From Chitinispirillales bacterium (GTDB lineage: Bacteria > Fibrobacterota > Chitinivibrionia > Chitinivibrionales > Chitinivibrionaceae): 23,896 nucleotides of DNA. Numbering within the stretch: position 1 is the first letter of the stretch; the number at the start of each line of letters is the position of its first letter. Below, piece after piece: positions 8,045 through 15,609 of this stretch. The DNA lies in NCBI GenBank assembly GCA_031254455.1, contig JAIRUI010000121.1:1-23896 (forward strand), read 5' to 3'. Under the pieces are notes generated by a model. That model saw only the letters and a list, made by a program, of their open reading frames with translations. It searched no databases and was not told the origin of the DNA. Position numbers and translations under genes: made by a program.

Positions 8045-8821
8045 TTAAAAAGAAACAGCGAAAAAATTCTCAGCATTCTGTTGAATAATCTCTGCAAATT
8101 TTTCTTTATTTATCCCATAAATTTGCGAAACCTTTTCACCGACAAATCGAACAAAAGCCGGTTCGTTCGGTTTCCCGCGAAACGGCGAAGGCGCAAGCCA
8201 CGGAGAGTCCGTTTCCACAAGTATCCGTTCAATCGGAACCGCCTTTATCGTTTCGTCCAAGCCGCTGTTTTTGAAAGTAGTGATTCCTGAAAAAGAAATA
8301 AAATATCCGTTATCCGTAATTTTTTTCGCCATTTGAGCGCTTCCGGTAAAACAATGAAAAAGAACGTCTTTCATTCCTTGAGAAACACAAATTTCAAGTA
8401 CTTTTTCGTCAAGCATTCTTGAATGAACAACAAGAGGTTTATTTATTTTTTTTGACAAAGCTATTTGTTTGTCAAAAACAACCGCCTGTTTATCAAGCGG
8501 CGGATAATCGCTTTTTTGCGATCCGTCCATACCGGTTTCTCCTATTGCGACAACATTTTCTGACAAAGCTAAATTTTCTAAAGTTTCTATCCAATCTTCA
8601 TCTTCATAAAAATTTTCGCTCTCAGGTACGCATACTCCTATAACGGCAAACGTTTTTATCGGCGTCTCTGAAAATGTACGTTCTACAGCGATTTTCGCTT
8701 CGTCAATATTCGTAGCGACATTAATAACTCCGACTACGCCTGCGGTTTTCGCGGCGATTATTTTTTGCATAAATTCGTCATAAGAAACACTTGCAAGATG
8801 AGCATGCGTATCAACCCACAT
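8045..8821 (-). CDS. tatD: TatD family metal-dependent hydrolase (DNase)
   Basis: The product is a metal-dependent hydrolase of the TatD family, members of which act as DNases in DNA repair and degradation. The ligands of the amidohydrolase-like barrel are all visible: DTHAHL at the start, GETGMDG, VVHSRM, LFHCFTGS and the late VETDSPWLAP. I place the start at 8821 (258 residues). That ATG forms TAATG with the stop of the preceding gene, has AAGGG ten bases upstream, and puts DTHAHL in the usual place. An in-frame ATG at 8851 would add ten residues and overlap the rodZ-like gene by 31 bases without a ribosome binding site. The active-site variant GETGMDG replaces the more common GEIGLDY, but the metal-binding Glu remains. 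Confidence 0.92.
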   Translation of the reverse strand: MWVDTHAHLASVSYDEFMQKIIAAKTAGVVGVINVATNIDEAKIAVERTFSETPIKTFAVIGVCVPESENFYEDEDWIETLENLALSENVVAIGETGMDGSQKSDYPPLDKQAVVFDKQIALSKKINKPLVVHSRMLDEKVLEICVSQGMKDVLFHCFTGSAQMAKKITDNGYFISFSGITTFKNSGLDETIKAVPIERILVETDSPWLAPSPFRGKPNEPAFVRFVGEKVSQIYGINKEKFAEIIQQNAENFFAVSF

Positions 8822-9711
8822 TATTGAGAAACCCTTTTTATATTTCCCCATTCGGTTAGACTCATTATTTTTATCGAGTCCTTGGTAAATTTCCAGACAC
8901 CGCTCGCTCCCGCTTTTTCAACCTGTTTACCGTTTATTTGTATATCAGTCGCAAAGAAATTGCCGACACGAACGTTTATACTGTCTTGAGCGGACGCCGT
9001 AATTATTTTTGACATAGAACGAATAAGACGCCCTTTTTCAAATATTTTCCCGTCAGTGATTATTTCAATCCACGCAGAATCTTTTATTACACGTATCTGC
9101 ATCTCTATCGTATCCGGAACTTGGAGAACAAGCGCGTCGTCACCCGAAATCGCTTCCAGATCTTCAGGATTTTGCTCGTCTGAAACAAGCGTAATAGAAT
9201 CGGCTTGGCTATTTCCATGATGATCGGCGGACGGCGACAAAACACTTTTGTTTGCGCCAAAATATAGTAAAACAAAAAGCAAAAGCACAAACAACGCCAC
9301 TAAAATAAAACTTACATTTTTTTTATTTTCGGAAACATTCAACGGAATTTTTAATCCGATGTTTTTATCTTCTTTGTAATTTTTCGGGGAGATTTCCACC
9401 TTTTCGCTTCTTTCTTCCGAAAGCTGCTCTATAAGTTTTTCCGAATCAAGCGCAAGAAAGTCCGCAATAGTTTTCACATAAGCCCTAATATAAGGTTCAG
9501 CCGGAATCGTCTCATAATCATCGTCTTCTATCGCCTTAACATAATTTTTGCTTATTCTTAAATCACTGGAGATTTTTTCTATCGATAATCCTAAAGATAC
9601 TCTTTGTTTGCGCAGAATACTGCCAATTGATTTTTTTTCTTTATTAACAACAATGTCTTCGACAGAATTGTTTTCATTATTTTCTTTGTTGTCGCAGTTA
9701 TCCTGTTCCAT
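8821..9711 (-). CDS. RodZ-like membrane protein with N-terminal helix-turn-helix
   Basis: This 296-residue protein has the RodZ plan. There is an acidic N-terminal tail, then a Cro/C1-type helix-turn-helix at about 28-95 (SIGSILRKQRVSLGLSIEKI and ISKNYVKAIE, with PAEPYIRAYVKTIADFL). A charged juxtamembrane linker and one membrane segment at about 134-152 follow, then a beta-rich periplasmic domain at about 195-290 similar to DUF4115 (SAWIEI, then FEKGRLIRSMS and INVRVGN). RodZ binds MreB and helps keep rod shape; here that role is inferred from architecture only. The start is well supported by AGGGGAGGG seven bases before the ATG. The stop overlaps the tatD start by one base. Confidence 0.85.
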   Translation of the reverse strand: MEQDNCDNKENNENNSVEDIVVNKEKKSIGSILRKQRVSLGLSIEKISSDLRISKNYVKAIEDDDYETIPAEPYIRAYVKTIADFLALDSEKLIEQLSEERSEKVEISPKNYKEDKNIGLKIPLNVSENKKNVSFILVALFVLLLFVLLYFGANKSVLSPSADHHGNSQADSITLVSDEQNPEDLEAISGDDALVLQVPDTIEMQIRVIKDSAWIEIITDGKIFEKGRLIRSMSKIITASAQDSINVRVGNFFATDIQINGKQVEKAGASGVWKFTKDSIKIMSLTEWGNIKRVSQ

Positions 9712-9736
9712 TACTACACCCTCCCCTGTTTACCGT

Positions 9737-9764
9737 CTTATAATCATATTATCATTGATATCAA
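9737..9764 (-). promoter_or_regulatory. Possible promoter for rodZ-tatD-ftsH-folP
   Basis: On the minus strand TTGATA (9759-9764) and TATAAG (9737-9742) are 16 bases apart in the 89-bp gap between maf and the rodZ-like gene. Transcription would start only about 20 bases before the ATG, just ahead of the ribosome binding site. The gap and strong binding site suggest a new transcription unit, but read-through from maf is equally possible. Confidence 0.3.
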
Positions 9765-9800
9765 GCATAAAAAATACTTTTTTGACACATTGAAATGAAA

Positions 9801-10400
9801 TTATTTTATTCTTGCCGTGTATTTTTTCAATAAATTTATGGTTGTACAAATCGGAAGTCCCATAACGTTTGAATAATCCCCGTTTATTTTTTCTATAAAA
9901 TATTTTCCGTCTTCTTGAATACCGTAGCCTCCCGCCTTGTCGGAGAAATTTGCCTTTTTCAGATATTCTTCTATTTCATTGTCGTCAATACGTCTAAACC
10001 AAACATCGGTTTTTTGTAAAAAATTCTCGTTAAAATTAATTTTTTTACAAGCCAAATTTACCGCGGTATAGACACTATGTTTTCTCCCGGAAAGCATTTT
10101 AAGCATCATATTTGCATCAGCCGCATTTTTTGGTTTTCCCAACACATTTTTGTTTAAAACTACGACAGTGTCTGCGGAAAGAACGGGAACGTCCGGATAT
10201 TTTTCGCAGACAAATTTCCCTTTTTCTTTTGCAAGCAATATTATTGCGTTTTTAATTTCTTTGTTTTCAAAAAACCTGTATTCGTCGCCTATATCAACGG
10301 TTTCCACAATAAAATCAATACCCGTCCCCAAAAGTATTTCTTTGCGGCGCGGTGATTTCGACGCTAGAATCAGACCGTTTATATTTTGCTTCCAAGACAT
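9801..10400 (-). CDS. maf: Maf/YhdE-family nucleotide pyrophosphatase
   Basis: This 199-residue protein belongs to the Maf family, which hydrolyses non-canonical or pyrimidine nucleoside triphosphates (dTTP/UTP in the YhdE group) to monophosphates and is linked to septum control and nucleotide-pool cleaning. Motifs in order: LILASKSPRR at 10-19, LSADTVV near 74, LGKP near 86, MLSGRKHSVYTAV near 102, DKAGGYGIQ near 153, and the end motif INGDYSNVMGLP. Length is normal. It starts one base after the ispF stop, so it is the third gene of an rnhC-ispF-maf unit. Confidence 0.95.
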   Translation of the reverse strand: MSWKQNINGLILASKSPRRKEILLGTGIDFIVETVDIGDEYRFFENKEIKNAIILLAKEKGKFVCEKYPDVPVLSADTVVVLNKNVLGKPKNAADANMMLKMLSGRKHSVYTAVNLACKKINFNENFLQKTDVWFRRIDDNEIEEYLKKANFSDKAGGYGIQEDGKYFIEKINGDYSNVMGLPICTTINLLKKYTARIK

Positions 10401-10401
10401 C

Positions 10402-10884
10402 TTATTCTTTATAATCTGCGGTTAATACAACAAAAACCTGCATCCCAAGCCCTCTGCCGAAATCAGTTAATCTTTCGCCGGTAGTCGCCGTCATCGCAAC
10501 GCCGCTCAACGGTATATTAAGCGTTTGGGCTATTTTTTCACGGATTTTCGGAATATAATCCGCTAATTTCGGCTTTTGCGCCTCAATTGAAAACGAAACG
10601 TGTACAATTTTATGATTACCTAAATATTCTAAGGATTTTTTAAGATAAACGCTACTGTCTTTTATTCCTTCTTTAAGACATAATTCGTCGGCTTTCGCAC
10701 CTAAAATATTAACCGTTGTAATTCCCGAAACCGCGTTTGTCAGAGCATGCAAAATAACATCCGCATCGCTGTTTCCTTCAAGCCCCGTCTCATTAGGAAT
10801 GAATACGCCTCCCAAAATAAGCGGTTTTGTGATATCTTCGGTTTCAAATCTATGCGAATCCTGTCCAATTGCGACTTTTATCAT
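10402..10884 (-). CDS. ispF: 2-C-methyl-D-erythritol 2,4-cyclodiphosphate synthase, divergent form
   Basis: IspF makes the cyclic diphosphate in the non-mevalonate isoprenoid pathway and works as a trimer with zinc. The 160-residue product keeps the zinc ligands D9 and H11 in GQDSHRF and H46 in SDADVILHAL, plus ILGGV and the TATTGERLTDFGRGLGM region that binds the nucleotide part. The usual DIGxxFPDTDP segment is missing; in its place is NILGAKADELCLKEGIKDSS. From memory this matches the chlamydial type of IspF and not the proteobacterial type. Activity is therefore likely but not certain. The start has GGTGA upstream and lies three bases after the rnhC stop. Confidence 0.88.
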   Translation of the reverse strand: MIKVAIGQDSHRFETEDITKPLILGGVFIPNETGLEGNSDADVILHALTNAVSGITTVNILGAKADELCLKEGIKDSSVYLKKSLEYLGNHKIVHVSFSIEAQKPKLADYIPKIREKIAQTLNIPLSGVAMTATTGERLTDFGRGLGMQVFVVLTADYKE

Positions 10885-10887
10885 AAT

Positions 10888-11799
10888 TCACCCAAGTTTT
10901 TCAGTAGTTTTAAAGTGTAGTTTTGCAACAAATTTAAGATTTTCGCGTCCGTGCTTTGAAATAAATTTTCTGCCGATTTCAATTACGTTATTCCCCGCTC
11001 CTAAAGGAATTTTCATCTTGTATTTTCGCGATAAAATTCCAACTTTTTCAACAAAACAATTTCGCGCCACTATGGATGCCGCAGCAATCGCAATGTCGTT
11101 ATTCTCGCCGTGAACAATCGCACTGACTTGCATTTTCGGATATTTCAATAAAAAACGGGTTACTAACGATTCGTCTGCAAATTTATCAAAAACCGCAATG
11201 TTTATTTCGGAATGTTTTTCTTTAAGATTATCAAAAACCATCGCATGAGTAAGCCCTAAAAGAACGTTTAAATTTTTGAATTTTGAATACATTTCATTAT
11301 ACTTTTCGACAGAAGGGTGAACGATTGAAATATTGCGCCCATATCTTAAAAGAAGAATCTTCGCAATTTCAGCGACTCTTTTGTCGTTTAATTTTTTACT
11401 GTCGCAAACGCCGATTTTTATCAATTCCTCTTGCGTTTTTGTAGAATCAATAAAAAACCCCGCAGTTACAAGCGGGCCGAAAAAATCGCCTTTACCGGCT
11501 TCGTCAGAACCAAAATGCGCTTGAAAATCCGCATCCTCCAGTGAAAACGGCGGCTTATCTTCGACGCTATAAACAAATTTTCTAGTTGCATCGCCGCATT
11601 TAATTTCTACAAGCGATAGACTGTTTTTTTTGGGAGAATAATAAACGGAAACTTTTCCATCGTCTTCTTGCCCCTTTACAGATAATTGAACGCCATACGG
11701 GATATCTTTTATTTTTTCAAAAAATATACCGTGTTTAACAAGGGACGGCTCTATTTCACAAAGTTTTTCTTCTAATTGCTTTATTGACGAATATTTCAT
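10888..11799 (-). CDS. rnhC: Ribonuclease HIII
   Basis: This enzyme cuts the RNA strand of RNA-DNA hybrids, including R-loops and leftover primers. The 303-residue protein has a roughly 90-residue N-terminal part, which in RNase HIII is a TBP-like substrate-binding domain, then the catalytic fold. FGSDEAGKGDFFGPLV (acidic pair D99-E100) is the HIII form of the active-site motif; ordinary HII proteins lack the GKGDFFGP spacing. Further motifs are CDSKKL near 132, VFDKFAD near 206 and AIAAASIVAR near 239. Length fits HIII and is too long for HII. The start is preceded by a GGATG-like site. A 110-bp AT-rich gap separates it from the methyltransferase gene upstream. Confidence 0.93.
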   Translation of the reverse strand: MKYSSIKQLEEKLCEIEPSLVKHGIFFEKIKDIPYGVQLSVKGQEDDGKVSVYYSPKKNSLSLVEIKCGDATRKFVYSVEDKPPFSLEDADFQAHFGSDEAGKGDFFGPLVTAGFFIDSTKTQEELIKIGVCDSKKLNDKRVAEIAKILLLRYGRNISIVHPSVEKYNEMYSKFKNLNVLLGLTHAMVFDNLKEKHSEINIAVFDKFADESLVTRFLLKYPKMQVSAIVHGENNDIAIAAASIVARNCFVEKVGILSRKYKMKIPLGAGNNVIEIGRKFISKHGRENLKFVAKLHFKTTEKLG

Positions 11800-11909
11800 G
11801 TTTTCATCCGTTTTAATTTTAATGTTCTAAAATATTTTGCGTGAATATAGTATTATTTTGACGTAAATAGTTGATAAAAGATAAAAAAGTATAAAATTGC
11901 AAAATTTCT

Positions 11910-13064
11910 TCATCTCGTCAAAATAACGCCGCTTTCAATGTGAAAAGTGTTAGGATAGCAATCAAAAATCGCCGTTTTCTCAATTTTATATCCGCACTCG
12001 TTGACGAAAAAATTGCAATCGCGGGCTTGTGTAGAAATATCGCACGAAACATAAACGATTTTCTCGGGCGAAAGCGAACGTATGCCGGTTCTGACTTCTT
12101 TTGAAAGTCCTATTCTAGGCGGATCGACGATAATGCAGTCGGGTTTAATATTTTTAGATTTTAAGAATTTTTCTGCGCTCAAACCAATCGCTTTCGCATT
12201 TTTTATCCCGTTATTATCAAAAGTTTTTTGCGCAGATTTCGCCATAATCTCATCAACTTCCAAAAGTGTAATATTTCTTGCTTTTTTGCTGCAAAACACC
12301 GAAAAAAGTCCAACCCCGCCGTAAACGTCAAGTAAATTCTCACATTTAAAAATATTGCTTTCGCACCAATTCGCCATTGTCCGAGTAATAAATTTATTTG
12401 CCTGAAAAAATGAATTCCAACTGACTTCAAATTTATATTTTTCAACGCAGATTTCACCGATTTTTTTGTTAAGCGACGATACGACTTCGTTTCCGCAGTC
12501 GATAAGTTTTATCTCTTTCAAATTCAAACTTTGTTCAAATATTTGGTTTCTGTCCGCTAAAAACGCATTAAGATTTTCGCTCAAAAGAGGGCAATTTTCA
12601 ATGTCGATTATTTCATGCGACTTTTTTGATAAAAAACCTAATTTTTTCACTTTTTTGTCAATACTGAATTTTACACGAATTCTGTAATTCTTTTCATCGG
12701 CGGAAAAAATCTCCGGCGGTAAAAAATCGTAAATTTTACCTATGCGCCGCATTACGTCTTCAAAAATTTCCTTTTTACACGAACGTTGAAAATCATAGTC
12801 CATAAATTGCCAGTCGCAACCGCCGCAAGTCCCAAAATATTTACAAAAACAGTCTCTTCGACGCGGAGACGTTTTAAAGATTTCTTGCACTTTGAAAACC
12901 TGCGTTCCGCCCGATTTCCGGACTTGCTGACAATCGGCGCTTTCATTGGGCAAAAGCCCTTCGACAAACACGACTCCGCTTTGAGTTCGACAAAGTCCAA
13001 GTCCGCCGAAAAGCATTTTTTCACACGACAATTTCACGTTTTTAAGAATTTTGCGCCCCACCAT
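11910..13064 (-). CDS. rlmD: 23S rRNA (uracil-C5)-methyltransferase, RlmD/TrmA family
   Basis: This 384-residue protein methylates C5 of a uracil in RNA using S-adenosylmethionine. It has an N-terminal TRAM RNA-binding region (about 8-66) and cysteines for a 4Fe-4S cluster (C74, C80, C83 in CKYFGTCGGC, and C158 in ENCPL). FFQANK (219-224), SAM-binding LLDVYGGVGLFS (244-255), DPPR (314-317), the nucleophile C341 in YVSCD and a final FHIESG follow. TRAM plus iron-sulfur cysteines points to RlmC/RlmD and not TrmA; which uracil is methylated cannot be told. The ATG at 13064 overlaps prmA by 31 bases. A GTG at 13037, which overlaps the prmA stop as GTGA, is an equally good start and would remove nine residues. 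Confidence 0.88.
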   Translation of the reverse strand: MVGRKILKNVKLSCEKMLFGGLGLCRTQSGVVFVEGLLPNESADCQQVRKSGGTQVFKVQEIFKTSPRRRDCFCKYFGTCGGCDWQFMDYDFQRSCKKEIFEDVMRRIGKIYDFLPPEIFSADEKNYRIRVKFSIDKKVKKLGFLSKKSHEIIDIENCPLLSENLNAFLADRNQIFEQSLNLKEIKLIDCGNEVVSSLNKKIGEICVEKYKFEVSWNSFFQANKFITRTMANWCESNIFKCENLLDVYGGVGLFSVFCSKKARNITLLEVDEIMAKSAQKTFDNNGIKNAKAIGLSAEKFLKSKNIKPDCIIVDPPRIGLSKEVRTGIRSLSPEKIVYVSCDISTQARDCNFFVNECGYKIEKTAIFDCYPNTFHIESGVILTR

Positions 13065-13867
13065 TCGTTTTCGACAATCTCTTTTTGCAGTTCAAAGCCG
13101 AATTTTTTCGCTTCTTCGACGATTTTTTCCCGTTCTTCAAACAAAATCCCCGACCATAGTAAAAATCCGTCTTTATGTAAAATTTTACAAATATCATTTA
13201 GTAACGGCATAGATTGCGAACTAATCATATTCATAACAACAGTGTCAAATTTTGCCGACATGTTTACTTTTTCAAGTCCGCCGATAATAAAACGAATGTC
13301 GGAGTTTTCTTTGTTGTCTTCAAAGTTTTGCGCTAAATTTTCTTCACAATCTTTGTCGATTTCTAATCCGGTTATTGATTTGTAATCGGCAATTTGCGCT
13401 GCGAAAGCAAGCACGCCGGAACCTGTTCCTATGTCTAAAAGCGTTTTTGCACCCGCTGTTTCTTCAATAAGTTTTGCAGCGATTCTCGTGGTTTCGTGAT
13501 GTCCCGTACCAAACGCCATTTTCGGCTCAATTTTAATCCAACATTCACCGTTTTGCATTTTAGGTTCAAGCCACTTGGGCGAAACCCAAATTTTTTCGGT
13601 AATTTTTACGGGCGAAATCGTCTTTTTCCATTCTTCGTTCCAATCGCGGTTTTCAATTTCTTCAACTCGTGAAACGCTGTAATTTTGCAAAAGCAGTTTT
13701 TGCACGTTTAACGCACAATCTTTGTCGTCATAACAAATGTTTATTTTTATTTTTCCATCCGTTTCCGTTTCCGAAAACCCCAAGAATCCATCGACAATAC
13801 ACTCGGCAAGTAAATTTTCAACTTTTTGCGGCGAAGCAGTCACGTCAAAAGCGTAATATTGCGGCAT
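13034..13867 (-). CDS. prmA: Ribosomal protein L11 methyltransferase
   Basis: PrmA trimethylates ribosomal protein L11 using S-adenosylmethionine. The 277-residue protein has an N-terminal substrate-recognition domain (MPQYYAFDVTASPQKVENLL), the motif NRDWNEEWKK near 73, and the signature KIEPKMAFGTGHHETTR (112-128). The SAM-binding LLDIGTGSGVLAFAA (143-157) and acidic LEID follow. The usual N-I-L-A motif is replaced by MNMISSQ. Length is slightly below the E. coli protein. AGAGAGGA five bases before the ATG supports the start. It is the first gene of the minus-strand housekeeping run, and its end overlaps the rlmD-like start. Confidence 0.94.
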   Translation of the reverse strand: MPQYYAFDVTASPQKVENLLAECIVDGFLGFSETETDGKIKINICYDDKDCALNVQKLLLQNYSVSRVEEIENRDWNEEWKKTISPVKITEKIWVSPKWLEPKMQNGECWIKIEPKMAFGTGHHETTRIAAKLIEETAGAKTLLDIGTGSGVLAFAAQIADYKSITGLEIDKDCEENLAQNFEDNKENSDIRFIIGGLEKVNMSAKFDTVVMNMISSQSMPLLNDICKILHKDGFLLWSGILFEEREKIVEEAKKFGFELQKEIVENEWWGAKFLKT

Positions 13868-14011
13868 AAAATCCTCTCTTAAATATGTATTTTTAATTTA
13901 ACACGAAATTATAGTTTTTACCGAAAAGTTTTTTATCGCCTGTAAAAAAGTGAAAATCGGCAAATTTATAAAATATAAAATACGTTTTGATGAGGATAAA
14001 TAATGTTTTAA

Positions 14012-14075
14012 GGTTGAAAGCCTTTACGGACGATTGGAAATACCAAAGTAATCCTGTCCGTAAAAACTTTCAACC
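14012..14075. repeat. 64-nt near-perfect inverted repeat with structured loop
   Basis: The 20-nt arms 14012-14031 (GGTTGAAAGCCTTTACGGAC) and 14056-14075 match at 18 of 20 positions. The 24-nt loop can itself pair as TTGG-AAATA-CCAA, with GATT and AATC outside it. It lies 39 bases downstream of the lipoprotein stop and about 145 bases upstream of prmA. There is no T run, so it is not a standard terminator. A small RNA, an RNA processing or stability site, or a small dispersed element are all possible. The rest of 13868-14114 is AT-rich and shows nothing else. Confidence 0.7.
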
Positions 14076-14114
14076 ATGTAAATCGCCGATAAAGACGTTA
14101 CAAAACAACAATTT

Positions 14115-14501
14115 TTACTTTTTTACATAAGTTATAAATCCCGTTTCGTCTTTAAGAACGCCGTTCTTAAAAGTTCCAGTCCACTCTGGAAGGTAGGTAT
14201 CGCTGTCGAAATCGGCAAGGTCCCAAACGACTGTTACAGTTCCGTCTTCGTCAAGCCTCCAATAAAACACATCTTCTTGGACAGCATAATGACCGGTTCC
14301 GTCCGCATTAAATACCGCCCAGTCTATCTTCCCGACAACCATCGCCTCAATCTGCCAAGTCCCGACCAAATCGCCAGACCCTGCAGGACCGCCGCCGTTA
14401 TTGTCGTCATCCTTGCTGCAACCGACAAACGTCATAACACACAACACCATCAACACGCTTACCAACCATGCGGTAATTTTCTTAAAAGAAATCTGACTCA
14501 T
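14115..14501 (-). CDS. Small lipoprotein, lipocalin-like
   Basis: This 128-residue protein has a signal peptide (basic SFKKIT, hydrophobic WLVSVLMVLCVMTF) ending in VGC, with C28 as the probable lipidated residue; the -3 residue is Phe, which is not ideal. A Gly/Asn/Asp linker follows (SKDDDNNGGGPAGSG). Then comes a beta-strand domain starting LVGTWQIEAMV, with FNADGTGHYAV and WRLDEDGTVTV, ending in FITYVKK. The G-T-W start and repeated strand-turn pattern resemble lipocalin-like lipoproteins common in Bacteroidota and Fibrobacterota, which bind small ligands. No specific function can be given. AAGGGGG five bases before the ATG is a strong ribosome binding site. It stands alone, with a palindromic site 36-65 bases upstream. 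Confidence 0.82.
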   Translation of the reverse strand: MSQISFKKITAWLVSVLMVLCVMTFVGCSKDDDNNGGGPAGSGDLVGTWQIEAMVVGKIDWAVFNADGTGHYAVQEDVFYWRLDEDGTVTVVWDLADFDSDTYLPEWTGTFKNGVLKDETGFITYVKK

Positions 14502-14536
14502 AAAACCCCCTTCAACAAGGTTTAACTGTTATATAT

Positions 14537-14566
14537 GAAGTAAAACCGTTTTACTTCCGAAAGTAA
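14537..14566 (-). promoter_or_regulatory. Palindromic operator-like or alternating-hairpin site upstream of the lipoprotein gene
   Basis: GAAGTAAAAC (14537-14546) and GTTTTACTTC (14548-14557) form a perfect 10-bp palindrome with one central base. TTACTT (14551-14556) can instead pair with AAGTAA (14561-14566). A TATAAC-like -10 on the minus strand (14528-14533) lies right beside it, so the palindrome would cover the spacer and -35 region. A repressor or activator site is the simplest reading. Confidence 0.45.
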
Positions 14567-15037
14567 GGCGAAACGATATAAAACAAAAAGCCGGACGTGT
14601 AGAAACGAACGGCGTGTAAGTAAAGCCAAAGGTTATTTTTGAAACGTCAAATTGACGAAAATGATTAATTAACGATAATTTAAGCCGACATTTCCGCTTT
14701 TTAAACGGTATGGCACGGAATTTGATAGGGAGGGGGGGGGACGAAACTCAACGCGTAATTAAACTTTGCAGATATAAGCGCGTAACCTATCCGCATCGTT
14801 CTAAAAAGCAAAGAGAAAATATTTTTTGCCGCCGCCGTTTTGTTCATTTCAATCCCCATAATCTTAATTTAAAGATTTTATCTATCCCATCGTTTAATAA
14901 ATATAGTATTTGTTTTGGAGAAATGCAAGGGGATTTATAAAATATGTTTCTATCAAAATCTTGTTGCGCCAAAAACAGTGCCAAAAGCGCATTCTAAACC
15001 TATCGTTACGTTAATTTCGCAATAAATCTAAAGTATT
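14567..15037. other. Gene-poor intergenic stretch
   Basis: I see no supported gene here. A 76-codon plus-strand frame at 14710-14940 has no ribosome binding site beyond a chance G run and no protein-like pattern. The stretch includes nine consecutive G at 14732-14740 and otherwise AT-rich DNA. No tRNA, riboswitch or clear terminator was recognised. Confidence 0.5.
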
Positions 15038-15196
15038 TTATAAAAATAAACGTAATTCATACAGCTTTTCAGTGTTGTAAATTTGTGCTTTTTTCCCGAC
15101 ATTTTTAATACGTTTCCAATAATCTATGACAGACATATTGGATTTAATCGCAGCCATTTTCAAAGTTGTCGGTCTTTCGCCTCTTTCATTATCCAT
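15038..15196 (-). CDS. Small uncharacterised 52-residue protein
   Basis: A 52-codon frame runs from ATG at 15196 to TAA at 15038. Its ribosome binding site is nearly ideal: AAAAGGAGGGAAA directly before ATG, so AGGAGG with four bases of spacing. The product begins MDNERGERPTTLKMAAIKSN and ends LYELRLFL. It is basic, with a central part (SVIDYWKRIKNVGKKAQIY) that could form an amphipathic helix. No family was recognised, and there is no signal peptide or membrane segment. It stands alone in a gene-poor region, in the same direction as the lipoprotein gene 540 bases away. A remnant of a larger gene (for example a transposase or regulator) is possible, but the clean start argues for a real small gene. 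Confidence 0.55.
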   Translation of the reverse strand: MDNERGERPTTLKMAAIKSNMSVIDYWKRIKNVGKKAQIYNTEKLYELRLFL

Positions 15197-15609
15197 TTTC
15201 CCTCCTTTTAAGTTACTGTTACGTTTCGGTTAAAAATTACAATGTATACGTCAAAGACTTATTATGAAGAGGTAAAAAAGCAGTTAATTTTTAAGCGGTT
15301 TTTACGAATACTGTAAAATTACGCCGTTCTTTGCAGTCTTGTCGCAAAAATGGCGTCTGCGGCGTTATTCTTCAACGTATATCTGCCAATGTCTTAACTG
15401 TTAAATAAGTATTCGAGGTTTAATATTATAAAGAGAATGTTTTAACATATCCTCTTTTATTTTATCTGAATCGACGACGTATCTCATAAGTCTCAATGCA
15501 AGGTTTTTATTTTTACGGCAAAACTTACAATTATTTAATAAAATTTCTTTATTTCATTCGGATAAATAATATTTTTTTACTAAAAAATTTCAATAGAGGT
15601 TCTGTATTT
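15197..15609. other. Non-coding leader region before trpS
   Basis: No gene is supported here; the frame extending trpS upstream to 15496 is Phe/Tyr/Asn-rich and lacks a ribosome binding site. Small hairpins are possible: TTTTAC-GAATACT-GTAAAA (15300-15318), and ACGCCG (15321-15326) with CGGCGT (15360-15365) enclosing TTTGC/GCAAA. I recognise no known riboswitch, and no convincing promoter could be fixed. Confidence 0.45.

Noticed and set aside
9782..9787. Plus-strand TTGACA between maf and the rodZ-like gene
   Set aside because: No -10 of quality follows and no plus-strand gene lies downstream; likely chance in AT-rich DNA.
12786..13385. 199-codon plus-strand frame
   Set aside because: It is opposite the clearly coding rlmD-like and prmA genes; the Ser/Phe-rich product is a typical antisense shadow.
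14732..14740. Run of nine G as a possible artefact or regulatory tract
   Set aside because: Short enough to be natural and flanked by ordinary sequence; no support for a function or an assembly break.
14710..14940. 76-codon plus-strand frame in the gene-poor region
   Set aside because: Basic, Arg/Asn/Phe-rich product with no protein-like pattern and no ribosome binding site before its ATG.
15496..15609. Upstream in-frame extension of trpS
   Set aside because: The 38 added residues are aromatic-rich and unlike TrpRS; the ATG at 15610 has its own ribosome binding site.
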